A stretch of DNA of 64,000 bases from Microplitis mediator (lineage: Eukaryota > Arthropoda > Insecta > Hymenoptera > Braconidae). Location of the stretch: assembly GCF_029852145.1 (NCBI RefSeq), contig NC_079971.1:20087563-20151562 (forward strand), in the 5' to 3' direction. Below, in pieces: positions 1-11,169 of this stretch. The first letter of the stretch is position 1. Every line of letters starts with the position of its first letter. The notes below the pieces were generated by a model. It was not told the origin of the DNA. It worked only from the letters and a program-made list of their open reading frames with translations, and searched no databases. The position numbers were made by a program, and so were the translations under genes.

Positions 1-723
1 ACCGCGGCTATGTTTGTATTTTTTTTCAATCCGGAGTTGCAGGGACAACTTACTTCGGCTTTGTCTAGACCTGCGCGTAAAAATGTTGACACATTAGAAG
101 ACTTACGTGACGGCAAATATATCACTTATGTTTACACGAGAAATATTTATTATAATTTGAAAGACAGTCAAGTATGGCCAGATGGCGATTTTAAAAAATA
201 TGTCCATGCTGTCCCTAGTTATCGTCGCTGCCTGGAAGAGGTTGTGAAAAATTCTTCACTTGCTTGCATTATCGACCATAGTGCGTTCAAAGACATTGAT
301 AGCACCCTATATCTATCCAAAGAGTTATGGAAATCCTACAACGTTTTTGCGCTCCGAAAGACGTGGCCGCTAAAAAATAAGATCGATCACATAGCCCTAA
401 AAATGTCCGAGGCCGGTTTCACGAGTTACCTGGAAAGACGCAATTACTTTAGAAAGTACTTGATAAAAAAAAAAATACTTGATCGAATCAAGAGACGTGA
501 AGAAAATGACCAATTAGATCTAGAGGATTTTAATTTCTTTTTGTTATGCAATGCACTTTGTGTTCTTTTGCTGGTTTCGATTCTTGTGATTGAACTGATT
601 ATTAAAAAAATTCATGACTATCATAAAAGACGTTTGCGCGAATTAGAGTTGAGGAAATTGAAGGTCAGTAGAAAAATTGCGGAGATCGTTAGGCGGATTG
701 CGATCGTCACGGAACAAATTTAA
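1..723 (+). CDS. Ionotropic receptor, 3' end of gene (partial at window edge)
   Basis: This is the C-terminal 240 codons of an insect ionotropic receptor (IR), a ligand-gated cation channel related to ionotropic glutamate receptors and usually used in chemosensation. The frame is open from base 1 (codons Thr-Ala-Ala-Met), so the Met at 10 is internal and the gene starts upstream of the window. The residues match residues 406-645 of the complete gene at 3615-6618 with only about 14 differences. Visible parts are the second transmembrane segment (MFVFFFNPELQGQL), the S2 ligand-binding lobe, the last transmembrane segment (about bases 530-605) and a basic cytoplasmic tail. The stop is at 721-723. 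The 3' flank to about 1018 also aligns with the flank of the next gene, which shows that the tandem duplication included 3' sequence. Confidence 0.88.
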   Translation, partial: TAAMFVFFFNPELQGQLTSALSRPARKNVDTLEDLRDGKYITYVYTRNIYYNLKDSQVWPDGDFKKYVHAVPSYRRCLEEVVKNSSLACIIDHSAFKDIDSTLYLSKELWKSYNVFALRKTWPLKNKIDHIALKMSEAGFTSYLERRNYFRKYLIKKKILDRIKRREENDQLDLEDFNFFLLCNALCVLLLVSILVIELIIKKIHDYHKRRLRELELRKLKVSRKIAEIVRRIAIVTEQI

Positions 724-1018
724 TTCGTTTTACTGTCGCGTGCGCTGTGTGACTTTGACATTTGAAATAACATTAAAAAGTAAACTTTATCCATATAAAT
801 ATGGAACTATTTTGACAACTATGCACAGATAAAAAGGATTTCCTGGCGCGAAAAATTTTTACTTACCCCAATAAATTTCTTGCATTATGATTTAAAACCA
901 AAAATTTTTTTGGGACAAGAAATTCTTTCTTTTTTTGTATAGGATCTAATTTATCATTCGATGTAAAATAAAAATCTATTAGATGTTGAATATTAAAATG
1001 AACAAAATTAATTTTTAA

Positions 1019-1116
1019 ATAGGACCTCGTTATAAAACTATTAGTTTTTCTCTCAAACTATCGTGACACCTGGTTTATAAAAGAGACAGAATGATAGTCT
1101 TATACCGAGGTCATTT
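1019..1116. repeat. Short pogo/Tc1-like MITE
   Basis: The left end reads TAGGACCTCGTTATAA and the right end reads TTATACCGAGGTCA, which are inverted versions of each other. This is the CAGTAGAACCTCG...-type terminus common to pogo-like MITEs, also seen at 43,093-43,547. No coding capacity. Confidence 0.6.
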
Positions 1117-1119
1117 ATT

Positions 1120-1900
1120 TCTCCCGCAATATCTCGTGAATGAATCAACCGATTTCGATGGTTGACGCGTCAATCGACGTGTTTTATTAAGTTCTAAGGC
1201 TGATCAACTTTTGAAATTGATGTATTGAGTCGTTTTTGAGAAATTTAAAAAAAACCAAAAAAAAATTTTTTTTAATTCTTTCGTCAACGGTTCCTCTTGA
1301 ACGAATGAACCGATTTCGGTGGTTGAGGTAGCATTCGACGCGGCTTATAAAGTTTTAGAGCTGATTAGATTTTGGAATCAATCCATCGAGCAAAATAAAA
1401 GTTATCCAAATAATACATTTTTGAAAAAATTTTATTTTTAAAATATCTCCGAACGCACCCTACCGATTAAGCTCAAATTTTTTACAGCTCCAAGATATTA
1501 ACAAACCGCGTCGAATGACACCTCAAAGATCAAAATCGGTTCATCCGTTCAAGAGTTATGAATATTTAGATACGTACGTACGTACACACATACATACACT
1601 CGGACATCATCGTGAAATTAGTCAGGATAGCTTCCTAGATCTTCAAAACGTCAAAATCTGATAGAAATTCGGTTTTTGCAAATCGGACCGAAACCAATAA
1701 CTTCCCGAATTTTTGAAAATTTTCGATTTTCTTAGCAGGAAGTTAAAATTTTTTTTTTCGTAATTTGCCAATATTTTCGAGTCTACATCATCAAATGATC
1801 TGAAATTTTCAGGAAATTTGATGGCCAACAACTCTTTCGATTGCCACCTTAAGGTAGTTGTTTCGAGGTAGTCACGTTCAAAAGTATAGCATACCAAATT
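1120..1900. repeat. Dispersed repeat (ACCGATTTCGRTGGTTGA family)
   Basis: The segment has several imperfect copies of a motif built around 'gaacgaatgaaccgatttcg' followed by 'gcattcgacgcg' and 'ttttagagctgatt'. It also has a GTAC/ACAC simple-sequence stretch (about 1574-1602). The same blocks recur at 17,914-19,940 and 59,700-60,320. Open frames inside it have no recognisable homology and I treat it as non-coding mobile DNA. Confidence 0.6.
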
Positions 1901-2825
1901 AAAAAAACAGTATAACTGAAGTGGTTAGTTCAACGCTCCTCATTAGAAACTTTTGTAAAAGTACAGTCATATTGCTCTGACATACACCCAAGTAGTGGCA
2001 AAACGTTTATATACACATACATCCATAATATTTGAGAAGTGATTGTAACAACACTGTTCACTGTTACTGGGCATACACACGTTTTAAATACACGTTATTT
2101 AATCTATAAATTTTGTTATTTTTCTATTTTATTTATAATAATAAACCATAAAAAAGTTATCAAACGAAATGTTTGAACAATGTATTTATTTTTAAGATAA
2201 ATAAAAAATAAGTAATAAATTATTTTTATTTTGTTTGAAAATAAATTCATAAAACGTTTCCCTTTCATAAAGTTACAATAATTTAATTTTATTAATTAAT
2301 TTATTAATTAATTATTTTTATTAATAATAAAATAATTTCAATTATTAATGATCGTTAATTTTATTAATTGGTCATATTTTTAAATTATGTGCGTATTTGT
2401 ATTTTCGCGCGCTTATCTGGCTATATATATTATAGTATAAGCGCTGTTGCAACATCACATTACTCTTTTGGTACACCTTTATAATTTTTAAAAAGTTTCA
2501 AGCTTTGATAAATTATAATTCAGAAATGACGTGGTCAATAATTATCATTTTTTTTATGGTTTTTAATTTTAGTTTTGATAACATATTAAATTTTTAGAAA
2601 GATCCTACATTGCGTTTTGATTTTATTAAATAATAATCCCCCGTAAATCTCTATTCTCCATAAGAGCCCGTGTTAAAATTTCAATATTTTGAAATCGTTT
2701 TTCATAAAATTGGGGTGGTCAACGTTACTTGGATTAGTCTCATATGATTTCTAGTCAATCAAAGAACAATCACGTGAAGTTTCATAAAAATCCACGCAAC
2801 AACTACCTTAACAAAAATCAAAACA
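1901..2825. other. Unassigned A+T-rich intergenic DNA
   Basis: I see no gene, RNA or clear element here: it is A+T-rich intergenic sequence between IR genes with short A/T runs. Confidence 0.4.
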
Positions 2826-3078
2826 TAGGGCCTGGCCCTGGCCGAGGCTCGGGCCAATGGTCACCACCCAAGGCTCGGCTTAATTAAACGAAACCATTGG
2901 ACCAAGTCTCGGCCTAGACTTGGGCCAATGGTTAGCTGCCAAGACTTGGCTTAACGCAATTAAACCATTGAGCCAAGCCCTGGCCGAGGCTTGGGCCAAT
3001 GGTCAGCTGCCGAAGCTTGGCAAGTGACAACAGGGCCAAGGCTTGGCCTATAGTCCGCCTTAGCGATTCCTACCTGGG
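2826..3078 (+). repeat. GGCCAAGGCTTGG-type dispersed repeat, + orientation
   Basis: This is a G+C-rich island in A+T-rich DNA, built from degenerate copies of a block with 'GGCCGAGGCTTGGGCCAATGG' like wording spaced about 60 bp apart. It ends in TTCCTACCTGGG. A reverse-oriented copy is at 13,303-13,763 and a third at 15,088-15,365, and all share the CCTACCTGGG terminus. The common terminus suggests a mobile unit rather than a purely local satellite. Confidence 0.65.
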
Positions 3079-3614
3079 AAGTAACTTGTAAATTTTGGTT
3101 CACGATTATTTTAAGTGCGACGCATGGGTTCGAGTAGAAATAAATATAAGTAATTGAAATAAAGAATAAAAGAAGTTTCGAATTGAATCATGACATTAAT
3201 CATCAAATACTTTTTCAAAAATAATTTTTGGTCTAATAATTGTTAGCGTATAAGAAATTTGATTTATTTTCATGTCCGCCTTTTCCTGGTGAATCCTAAT
3301 AAGTTTTCGCGATCAGATATCAGAGTTTACTTTTTTTTGCTATGACAACCGTGCAAATGTATGCGATTCTCATGTGTGTACTATACTTCTCGATAATTGG
3401 CAAAAAAGCGACACGTACATCGAGTACATCCTCTTGCAAATAGACACGTATCCTTAACAACAAATGCTATCAAGTGGACACTCAAGTTGATTGTAACACT
3501 GTCATAGTCACGAGTGTCAAGTTCCACTAGCCAGACGTGTCAGGACGAGCATTCATTTATTGATTTTACTTAACAATTTGTAAAAATAAATTAATAATTA
3601 AATCACTTTAAATA

Positions 3615-6600
3615 ATGTCGTGGACTAAGGAGATTATTTTGTGTTTTTTATTTGTGAGTGTCATCGACTGCTACAACATTAAGATTTACGATTCTTCAAC
3701 ATTCGATAGTCTTCCGATTGTTCACACTCATACGGTAAGATATATTTTTGTGATCCTGAAGTTTACAGACAATCAGGAATTTTCGGATCTTTTTTTTTCA
3801 ACAAGTCGATTACAAAAAAAAAAAATATGTAAATATGCAAAAGTAGAAAATTTAAAAAACTACAAGTGCAATTTTTTTAAATACTTTTTTTTATGATTTA
3901 CCGATTTTAAAAAAATTTAAAAATTATCAGACGTGGGCTAACTTCAGTATCATTATATTTTTTATGACCTATAGGAGAAAAAAAGCGAACTGGTCACTCG
4001 AAAAAATTGTTTTTGTCATATCAACTGCGAAAATTGAATTTTCAAGCAACATGCAGAGGACGCAAACTATACGATTTCTGGCAATCTATAGTTTGGTTAA
4101 CTTTCCTCGAACTTGTATCGAAAAGTAACTTCTCTCTCTCTATCTGTCTCTACATTCCTACACGACTTGAAACATTTTTGACTATTTCTCTCTCAAATTC
4201 AACTTCCGCCGTTGATATGACAAAAAATTTTGTTCGATACTTTATGCTCATTGGATACATTCTTATCAAGACCTCGTACTTTATCCGGTCTTGATAAGAA
4301 AGTGCCCTAACCTCAAATTCGTGACGTTACTTCAAGCCGTCAGAATCCCTACCGTTCCGCATACGTATCGAAAATAACTATTTCAAGCTGGTGATTAAAC
4401 CAAAAACTGACTGACCGTCCTGCATCGTTTCTCTTTATTTCATAAAATAAATTTATAAATAATTTATGTCATCATTGATTTTTAACAGAAACAACTTATT
4501 GAACTGTGTTTCGCTGACCGGATGAATCCTGTCGCCGTAACACCGGAATTCAGTGACATCACTACGGAAATTATTAAAAATCAGGACATAGACTCGTCAG
4601 TCATCATGATCAATAGTGACTTGAAATCTGATCTGCCGAAATACTATCCGAAATTACAATCGAACATATATTTTCGGGCCTATCCAACGTACATTCTATC
4701 AGATGAATCGATCGACATAATAAAAGCTATTCAGTCTTATCCCATAAAAGAATCCATTATGTGGAACGTCCTCTCGCTGCATTTGATAATTGGGAAAAAG
4801 TGCGGAAACGCGTCTCAAGCGTTGCAAGCGGCCTGGAAAGTAAATGCGATCACGTCTTTCTTCATCTGTCATAATGAGTCCAGCGACCACTCGACCATCT
4901 ACACTTATAATCCATACACAAACTGGGCACCGAAACGTTGGAATCCAGTCAAGATCACCGACAAGCCAAACGATAGATGGACGTTGTTTAAACAGACCTT
5001 CGTTAACGGTAAGATTTATTTGAAATGCCCAAGTATAATAATTTCAAATCGAAATAATATTGAAATTTTTTCTCGGGCGGAAAATTCAAAAATTCGGCGA
5101 TACTTGAAAATTTTCCGTTGTCAGTTTTCGAGTCTAATTATCGGCCAATTTCCGAGCTCTACCAATGAAATTTTCTGGTTTCGGAGTAATTTCATCCGGA
5201 TTTAGTCTCTTCTGCCCTTTTTTTGAGTATTTTTGGAAAAATATTTTTACCTGGGTGAAATCATTCCAAACAATTTTATTAAAGCTCATAGTAATAACAA
5301 CATATGAATTTTTTTTACAGATGAAAAAATTTGCGAAAGCTTGAAATTCGACAAATCTGAATTCTTAGACGGCTATCCAATTAAAGGGCATGTAATGAGT
5401 AGAAGCAAAAGAAAAGACAAGACCAACAATAATACTTTAGCTTTTGACGGTCTTAAAGAAAATACGTGTCTATTCTATGAAAATCTATTTTCCGCCTTGA
5501 ATATAACTCCGGTTCTTGAAAAGTATGATAATATTAACGGGTTTTCGAACGCAATCGCTAATGACTCATTCGATATCGTAGTACATGATCCTCAGATATT
5601 GTATCAATATGTCATATATAAGTTTGGAGATCCAATGGCTTCATACCAAGAAGGTGGTTTTATTATAGTCACACAGAAACAAAGTACAATATCGGTATTA
5701 GAGCAAGTGGCCGACATTTTCTTCACCAAAGACAATATAATACTGTCGACTGTTATTCTGACTGTTATATTTTTCATGATTTTTCTGAATCACCGTTACG
5801 ACTTTTTCTTAGCTGCTTTAGATCTCTTGGCACTGATTCTTAACATGGGAATATCGGCTCCCATCGATAGGTTATCAATGCGCATCACTTTTGTGACCGC
5901 GGCTATGTTTGTATTTTTCTTCAATCCAGAGTTGCAGGGACAACTTACTTCGGCATTGTCTAGACCTGCGCGTAAAAATATTGACACATTAGAAGACTTA
6001 CGTGACGGCAAATATATCACTTATGTTTACACGATCAATATTTATAATAATTTGAAAGACAGTCAAGTATGGCCAGATGGCGATTTTAAAAAATATGTCC
6101 ATGCTGTCCCTAGTTATCGTCGCTGCCTGGAAGAGGTTGTAAAAAATTCTTCACTTGCTTGCATTATCGACCATAGTGCATTCAAAGACATTGATAGTAA
6201 TCTATATCTATCCAAAGAGTTTTCAAAAACTTACAACGTTTTTGCGCTCCGGAAGACGTGGCCGCTAAAGAATAAGATCGATCACATAGCCCTAAAAATG
6301 TCCGAGGCTGGCTTCACAAATTACCTGGAAAGACGCAATTACTTTAGAAAGTTCTTGATAAAAAAAAAAATACTTGATCGAATCAAGAGACGTGAAGAAA
6401 ATGACCAATTAGATCTAGAGGATTTTAATTTCTTTTTGTTATGCAATGCACTTTGTGTTCTTTTGCTGGTTTCGATTCTTGTGATTGAACTGATTATTAG
6501 AAAAATTCATGACTATCATAAAAGACGTTTGCGCGCATTAGAGTTAAGGAAATTGATGGTCAGTAAAAAAATTGCGGAGATCGTTTGGCGGATTGCGATT

Positions 6601-6618
6601 GTGACGGAACAAATTTAA
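3615..6618 (+). CDS. Divergent ionotropic receptor (complete, 3 exons, 645 aa)
   Basis: Exons 3615-3734, 4489-5008 and 5321-6618 join in phase (0 and 1) at canonical GT/AG sites to give 645 aa. The first exon encodes a secretion signal (MSWTKEIILCFLFVSVIDC) ending near residue 19. The extracellular amino part follows, then TM1 at about residues 353-371 and a pore region. TM2 is at about 401-416, the S2 lobe at 417-580 and TM3 at about 584-605, with a basic tail. This order (S1, TM1-pore-TM2, S2, TM3) is that of insect ionotropic receptors in the plasma membrane of sensory neurons; the ligand cannot be read from sequence. A possible poly(A) signal AATAAA lies at 6670-6675. The sister gene at 1-723 is nearly identical over the C-terminal part. 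Intron 1 (754 nt) is long because a MITE sits in it; the equivalent intron at 12,194 is only about 67 nt. Confidence 0.87.
3747..3954. repeat. Short MITE in IR intron 1
   Basis: It begins TGATCCTGAAGTTTACAGAC and ends GGGCTAACTTCAGTATCA, so the ends are inverted (TGATCCTGAAGTT / AACTTCAGTATCA). A second copy lies at 26,252-26,452 inside an intron of the large transposon's companion gene. No coding capacity. Confidence 0.6.
4260..4300. repeat. Perfect 14-bp hairpin in IR intron 1
   Basis: TTCTTATCAAGACC (4260-4273) is followed after 13 bases by its exact reverse complement GGTCTTGATAAGAA (4287-4300). Role unknown; it may be the closing stem of a small element. Confidence 0.5.
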
Positions 6619-6702
6619 TTCGTTTTATTGTCGCGTGCGTTGTATGACTTTGACATTTAAAATAACAATAATAAAGTAAATATAGAACTATACTGACAAC
6701 TA

Positions 6703-7777
6703 CACTGTAAAAAATTCGCGGAGTGAATGCGGATTAAATCCGGAGTGAATGCGGAGTGAATGAATTTTTTATTAATTTAATCCCTCCGGAGTGAAATTCA
6801 CTCCGGAGCGGAGTTTTGAAAATATTATTAATGAAATATAACTCCACTCAATAAAATCGAAGTAAAAATTCGCATATTACATTATTGATCAGCTGATATG
6901 CACACACATACGCACATATATATTTAGGCACACACGCGCACTCGCACACACACGCACGCACACACACACACACACACACACACATTGTTTAGCAGTTTAA
7001 TATAAATTTATTTAAGTATTAAAACTCCGGACCGGAGTGAATTGGGAGTGAAATAAAATCCGCGTCACTCCGCATTCACTCCACCACTCGGAGTTCCGGA
7101 GTTTTGAAAAAAATCACTCCGCATGCGGAGTGAATTGGGAGTTTTTTTTTAGCGGAGTGATTGCGGAGTGACGCGGATTTTATTTCACTCCCAATTCACT
7201 CTGGTCCGGAGTTTTAATACTTAACTAAATTTATATTAATTTATATTAAACTGCTAAAAAATGTGTGTGTATGTGCGAGTGTGTGTTTGCGTACATGTGT
7301 GCAAATGTGTGCGTGTGTGCAAATATGTGCATGTGTGTGTGTGTGTGCAAATGTGTGCATGTATGCAAATGTGTGTGTGTGTGCAAATGTGTGCGTGTGT
7401 GCAAATGTGGGCGTGTGTGTGCAAATGTGGGCGTGTGTGTGCAAATGTGTGTGTGTGCGAATGTGTGCGTGCGTGTGTGTGCGAGTGCGCGTGTGTGTCT
7501 AAATATGTGTGTGCGTATCAGCTGATTAATTATGTAATACGCGAGTTTTTACTTCGATTGTATTGAGTGGAGTTATTTTTTATTAATATCATTTACAAAA
7601 CTCCGCTCCGGAGTGAATTTCACTCCGGAAAGATTAAATTGATAAAAAATTATCTACTCCGCGAAAACTCCCCTGCGGAGTGAATTTCACTCCGAGGGGA
7701 GTGAATAATTAAAATTTCATTCATTCCGCATTCACTTCGGATTTAATCCGCATTCACTCCGCGAATTTTTTACATTG
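6703..7777. mobile_element. Palindromic MITE, 1075 bp, TA target duplication
   Basis: The left end CACTGTAAAAAATTCGCGGA is mirrored by the right end TCCGCGAATTTTTTACATTG, flanked on both sides by TA. Inside are inverted blocks with the words CGGAGTGAATTTCACTCCGG and a purine/pyrimidine (CA)n/(GT)n core (6910-6984 and 7261-7510). It has no coding capacity; the open frames over the GT repeats are low-complexity. The first IR copy has the uninterrupted site at 820-821 (gacaacTAtgcacag), so the insertion postdates the gene duplication. A second family member lies at 22,065-22,783. Confidence 0.85.
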
Positions 7778-8540
7778 TATACAGGGATAAAAAAGATTCT
7801 TTGGCGTATTAAATTTTTATTCGCCCTATGATATTTTTTTACAGTATGAATTGAAAACAAAAATAGTGTTGGGGGGGGGGGATTTTCTTGAGACAAAAAA
7901 AATCTTTTTTGAGACAAGAAATTTCTTTTTTTTTGTATTGGATCTAATTTATTATTCGTTGTAAAACAAAAACTCATTAGATGTTCAATATTTGAATAAA
8001 CAAACTTAATTTTTAAAAATTTCATATTTTAAGAGACATACGTATTTGTATATGTACGCTGGTACACATACACATTTTTTGTTTATTCATAAATAAATGT
8101 ATATCATTATACATCAACAGTAACATCACAGTGGCTTGATGTGTATACAAGAAATAATAAGTACCTTAATTATCAATACATTTGTCCAGAATTATTGTAA
8201 AAATAATACTTTTTTTTTTTTACAACTCAAAATATATAAAAACGAAAAAAATTTGGTTGTCAAAAGTTTAAAATAATGACGAGAACATTAAAATTTTTAA
8301 ATAAAAAAAATTATGTTACTGACTGCTTAAAATTAATAAACTTTTTTCTTTATTGTTATCCAATAATTTTTTTTTTTGTAATATAATTTATTCAATAGTT
8401 TTGTAAAGACGGCAATAGTTGGACAGTGTCCATTTTTCAGTATAAAAAAATTTTCCGTATATATAGGTATATTTTTTTTTATTTTTTTACAATATAGTTA
8501 TCAATACACAAAGTTCGATTCATTGAACAATATATGTGAT
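7778..8540. other. 3' flank of the complete IR gene and A+T-rich spacer
   Basis: Bases 7778-8025 continue the duplicated IR 3' flank after the MITE and align with 822-1018 downstream of the first IR copy. They include a G10 run at about 7870. The rest is A+T-rich sequence in which I see no gene. Confidence 0.5.
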
Positions 8541-8557
8541 GTGAAGCATATTATTTA

Positions 8558-8945
8558 TGGGTCGTTCCATGCCAAATCGACAAATTTTTTACCCGACCCC
8601 CTTCGATTTTGCTCAATGTTTTCTATTTTTTTCTACCCAATAAAAGACATTTATAGGAATTATTTTAGATTTTTGTACCTAACCGAAAGAATGTTACGAT
8701 TTTTTGAAAAAAACCGCTTTTTTTTTTTTTTAATCGCTAGAACTTTTTTAAAAATTGAACGATTGAGACCACACCAAATCGAAAATTTTTGTTTTTTAAT
8801 GTAGTTGAAAAAAAAAAAAAAATACGAAAAAAATTTCGAAAGTCCGGATCTATGAAATATTTCGGTTCTTTCGAAATAACCGTCATTTTCTCGATGTCCG
8901 ACCCCTTTTATTTTTTTTTTTTTTTTACTTAAAAAAAAATTCAAC
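8558..8945. repeat. GGTCGTTCCATGCCAAATCG dispersed repeat
   Basis: It starts at GGGTCGTTCCATGCCAAATC and runs through 'gacaaattttttacccgacc' to 'ctcgatgtccgaccccttt'. This wording resembles a repeat I know from several insect genomes; the resemblance is from memory and was not searched. Poly-A/T tracts interrupt it. No coding capacity. Confidence 0.45.
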
Positions 8946-9027
8946 TATGACATATTATTTTAGGAAGGAAAATAAACGACGCATTCGATTTCAAGCCTTA
9001 AGAAGTTTAAAATACATTTGAAATTAT

Positions 9028-9410
9028 TTTTCTTTATACCTTAGTCGAAAGTACGCACTTCCCTCCCTAATTTTGAGGCCTAAAGTCTTATTTCCCTCTC
9101 CTGGTGGAGTTACACGCGCCTCACTTATATCGCCGGGAGCAAAAAATTTTTTCGTGCCTACAGAAACAGCCGGTTGCTGCCATCTAGTGATCATCTACCA
9201 CTTTATAAATAAAATTTTTCTTTATCCCTTAGTCGAAAGTACGCACTTCCCTCCCTAATTTTAAGGCCTAAAGTCTCATTTCCCTCTCCTAGTGGAGTTA
9301 CACGCGCCCCACTTACATCGCCGGGAGCAAAAAATTTTTTCGTGCCTACGGAAACAGCCGGCTGCTGCCATCTACTGAACGTCTACCACTTTATCAATAA
9401 AATTTTTGAC
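9028..9410. repeat. 188-bp tandem duplication
   Basis: Two copies of one unit follow each other: 'ttagtcgaaagtacgcactt' occurs at 9041 and again at 9229. The following text (ccctctcctggtggagtta / cgccgggagcaaaaaa / acagccggctgctgccatct) is repeated with few changes. The period is 188 bp. I see no gene in it. Confidence 0.8.
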
Positions 9411-9420
9411 GATAACATCA

Positions 9421-10140
9421 TAGATCGTTGCTTTATTTATATGTACGTCAGTGTTTTTTGTGTCTCGTTGTTTGTGATATTTTAAGTAAACAGTGTACTT
9501 GCAATAATAAAATGACTGAAAAAGTATCATCTTATGACTCTATGGACGAGGATGAGGTGATAAAAGATTTTGATGCAGAGGCGAGGTTAATTATTGAAAG
9601 TTTATGTATTCATTTATATATTATTTATTGGCAGGAAAAAAATCTTGTTCATAGGCATAAATTTATTTCTTTCGAAAAAAAATAATTATTTTTTATTTTT
9701 ATTTTTTATAAGTATAATTATGTCTTTTTTTTTGTTTTGTTTTTGATGCCTGCCCCCGCCGACCAGACGCACTCGCTTCGCTCGTGCTTTCAAATGTCGC
9801 GGGGCAGGCATCAAAAACGCAACAAAAAAAAAAAAGGGAGACGGAAAAAAATTAAAGTTTTATGTATGTCCGAAAGAGGCGCGTCAATAGGGAGCAAATA
9901 AAAAAAACATGGCCGACCTGTCAGCTGAAGGCAGAACGTGGTTGTGTTGTTTATAGTATTCAAAAATGTAATTAATAAACGTACTTTCGACCAGGTATAA
10001 AGAAAAATCGTATACACCACACGGGAAGATAGTTAAAAGCCCTGCCCTGTGTGTCATGATGCCCTCGGCTTCGCCTCGGGCATCATATCACACAGGGCAG
10101 GAATTTCAACTTTCTTCCCTTGTAGTGTAATATACTATTT
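9421..10140. repeat. Tandem copy 1 of a ~720-bp unit with two long hairpins
   Basis: This unit is repeated almost exactly at 10,149-10,862. It contains a 57-aa open frame (9511-9684) starting MTEKVSSYDSMDEDEVIKDF. An acidic N-terminus of this kind is common in transposase genes, but nothing follows it. It also holds a hairpin with arms 9741-9759 and 9798-9816 (GATGCCTGCCCC / GGGGCAGGCATC), and a larger hairpin at 10,024-10,121 (CCCTGCCCTGTGTG / CACACAGGGCAGG around a TCGGCTTCGCC core). I infer decayed ends of a mobile element, duplicated in place. Confidence 0.7.
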
Positions 10141-10148
10141 CATGATAG

Positions 10149-10862
10149 CGTCGTAGATCGTTGCTTTATATATGCGTCAGTATTTTTGTGTCTCATTGTA
10201 TGTAATATTTTAATTAAACAGTGTAATTACAATAATAAGATAAATGAAAAAGTTTCATCGGATGAATCTATGGACGAGGATGAGGTGATAAAAGATTTTG
10301 ATGCAGAGGCGAAGTTAATTATTGAAAGTTTATGTATTTATTTATATATTATTTATTGGCAGGAAAAAAATCTTGTTCATAGGCATAAATTTATTTCTTT
10401 CGAAAAAAAATAATTATTTTTTATTTTTTATAAGTATAATTATGTCTTTTTTTTGTTGCGTTTTTGATGCCTGCCCCCGCCGACCAGACGCACTCGCTTC
10501 GCTCGTGCTTTCAAATGTCGCGGGGCAGGCATCAAAAACGCAACAAAAAAAAAAAGAGAGATGGAAAAAAATTAAAGTTTTATGTATGTCCGAAAGAGGC
10601 GCGTCAATAGGGAGCAAATAAAAAAAACATGGCCGACCTGTCAGCTGAAGGCAGAACGTGGTTGTATTGTTTATAGTATTCAAAAATGTAATTAATAAAC
10701 GTACTTTCGACCAGGTATAAAGAAAAATCGTATACACCACACGGGAAGATAGTTGAAAGCCCTGCCCTGTGTGTCATGATGCCCTCGGCTTCGCCTCGGG
10801 CATCTTATCACACAGGGCAGGAATTTCAACTTTCTTCCCTTGTAGTGTAATATACTATTTCT
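10149..10862. repeat. Tandem copy 2 of the ~720-bp hairpin unit
   Basis: This is the second copy of the unit at 9421-10,140. In the small open frame the start codon is lost (ATGACTGAA in copy 1, ATAAATGAA here). The first hairpin is longer and nearly perfect: arms of about 33 bp at 10,448-10,480 and 10,520-10,552. The second hairpin is at 10,744-10,841. Confidence 0.7.
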
Positions 10863-10976
10863 ATAGAAATTAAATATCCAAAAATTTTCAAGCCAAAAAA
10901 TAATAAAATTTTTTTTTGGCCGAAAAGTGGCGACAGAAGGCCTGGTATAGTGAACACTTAAAAATTGTTAATATTG

Positions 10977-11010
10977 TTTGAGTGCGACAAGTAAACTTGT
11001 CGCACTCAAA
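10977..11010. repeat. Perfect 16-bp inverted repeat with 2-nt loop
   Basis: TTTGAGTGCGACAAGT (10,977-10,992) and ACTTGTCGCACTCAAA (10,995-11,010) are exact reverse complements around AA. Confidence 0.7.
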
Positions 11011-11142
11011 TTTACTCGTCGCACGCAGATAATCGTTTAACGCATACAAGTGTCGTGGAAACAGTTGAATGGGCAAACAGCTATTTGGCGAACAAAAGAG
11101 CGTGCGCTAAGATAGCACTTATATTGCATGAATGATATAAAA

Positions 11143-11169
11143 GGCTTTTTTCGCCGAATAAAATTAATT
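11143..11169 (+). pseudogene. Residual 3' tail of a deleted IR copy
   Basis: From about 11,143 the sequence matches the last codons (GCTTTTTTCGCCGAA...) and 3' flank of the IR copy ending at 16,540. The match runs on through the duplicated intergenic segment at an offset of about 5,372 bp. The rest of this copy's coding sequence is absent upstream, so only a stub remains at the edge of a tandem duplication. Confidence 0.7.

Noticed and set aside
7241..7566. Several Cys-Val and His-Thr rich frames on both strands
   Set aside because: Low-complexity reading of the GT-rich core of a MITE, with no conserved residues beyond the repeat.
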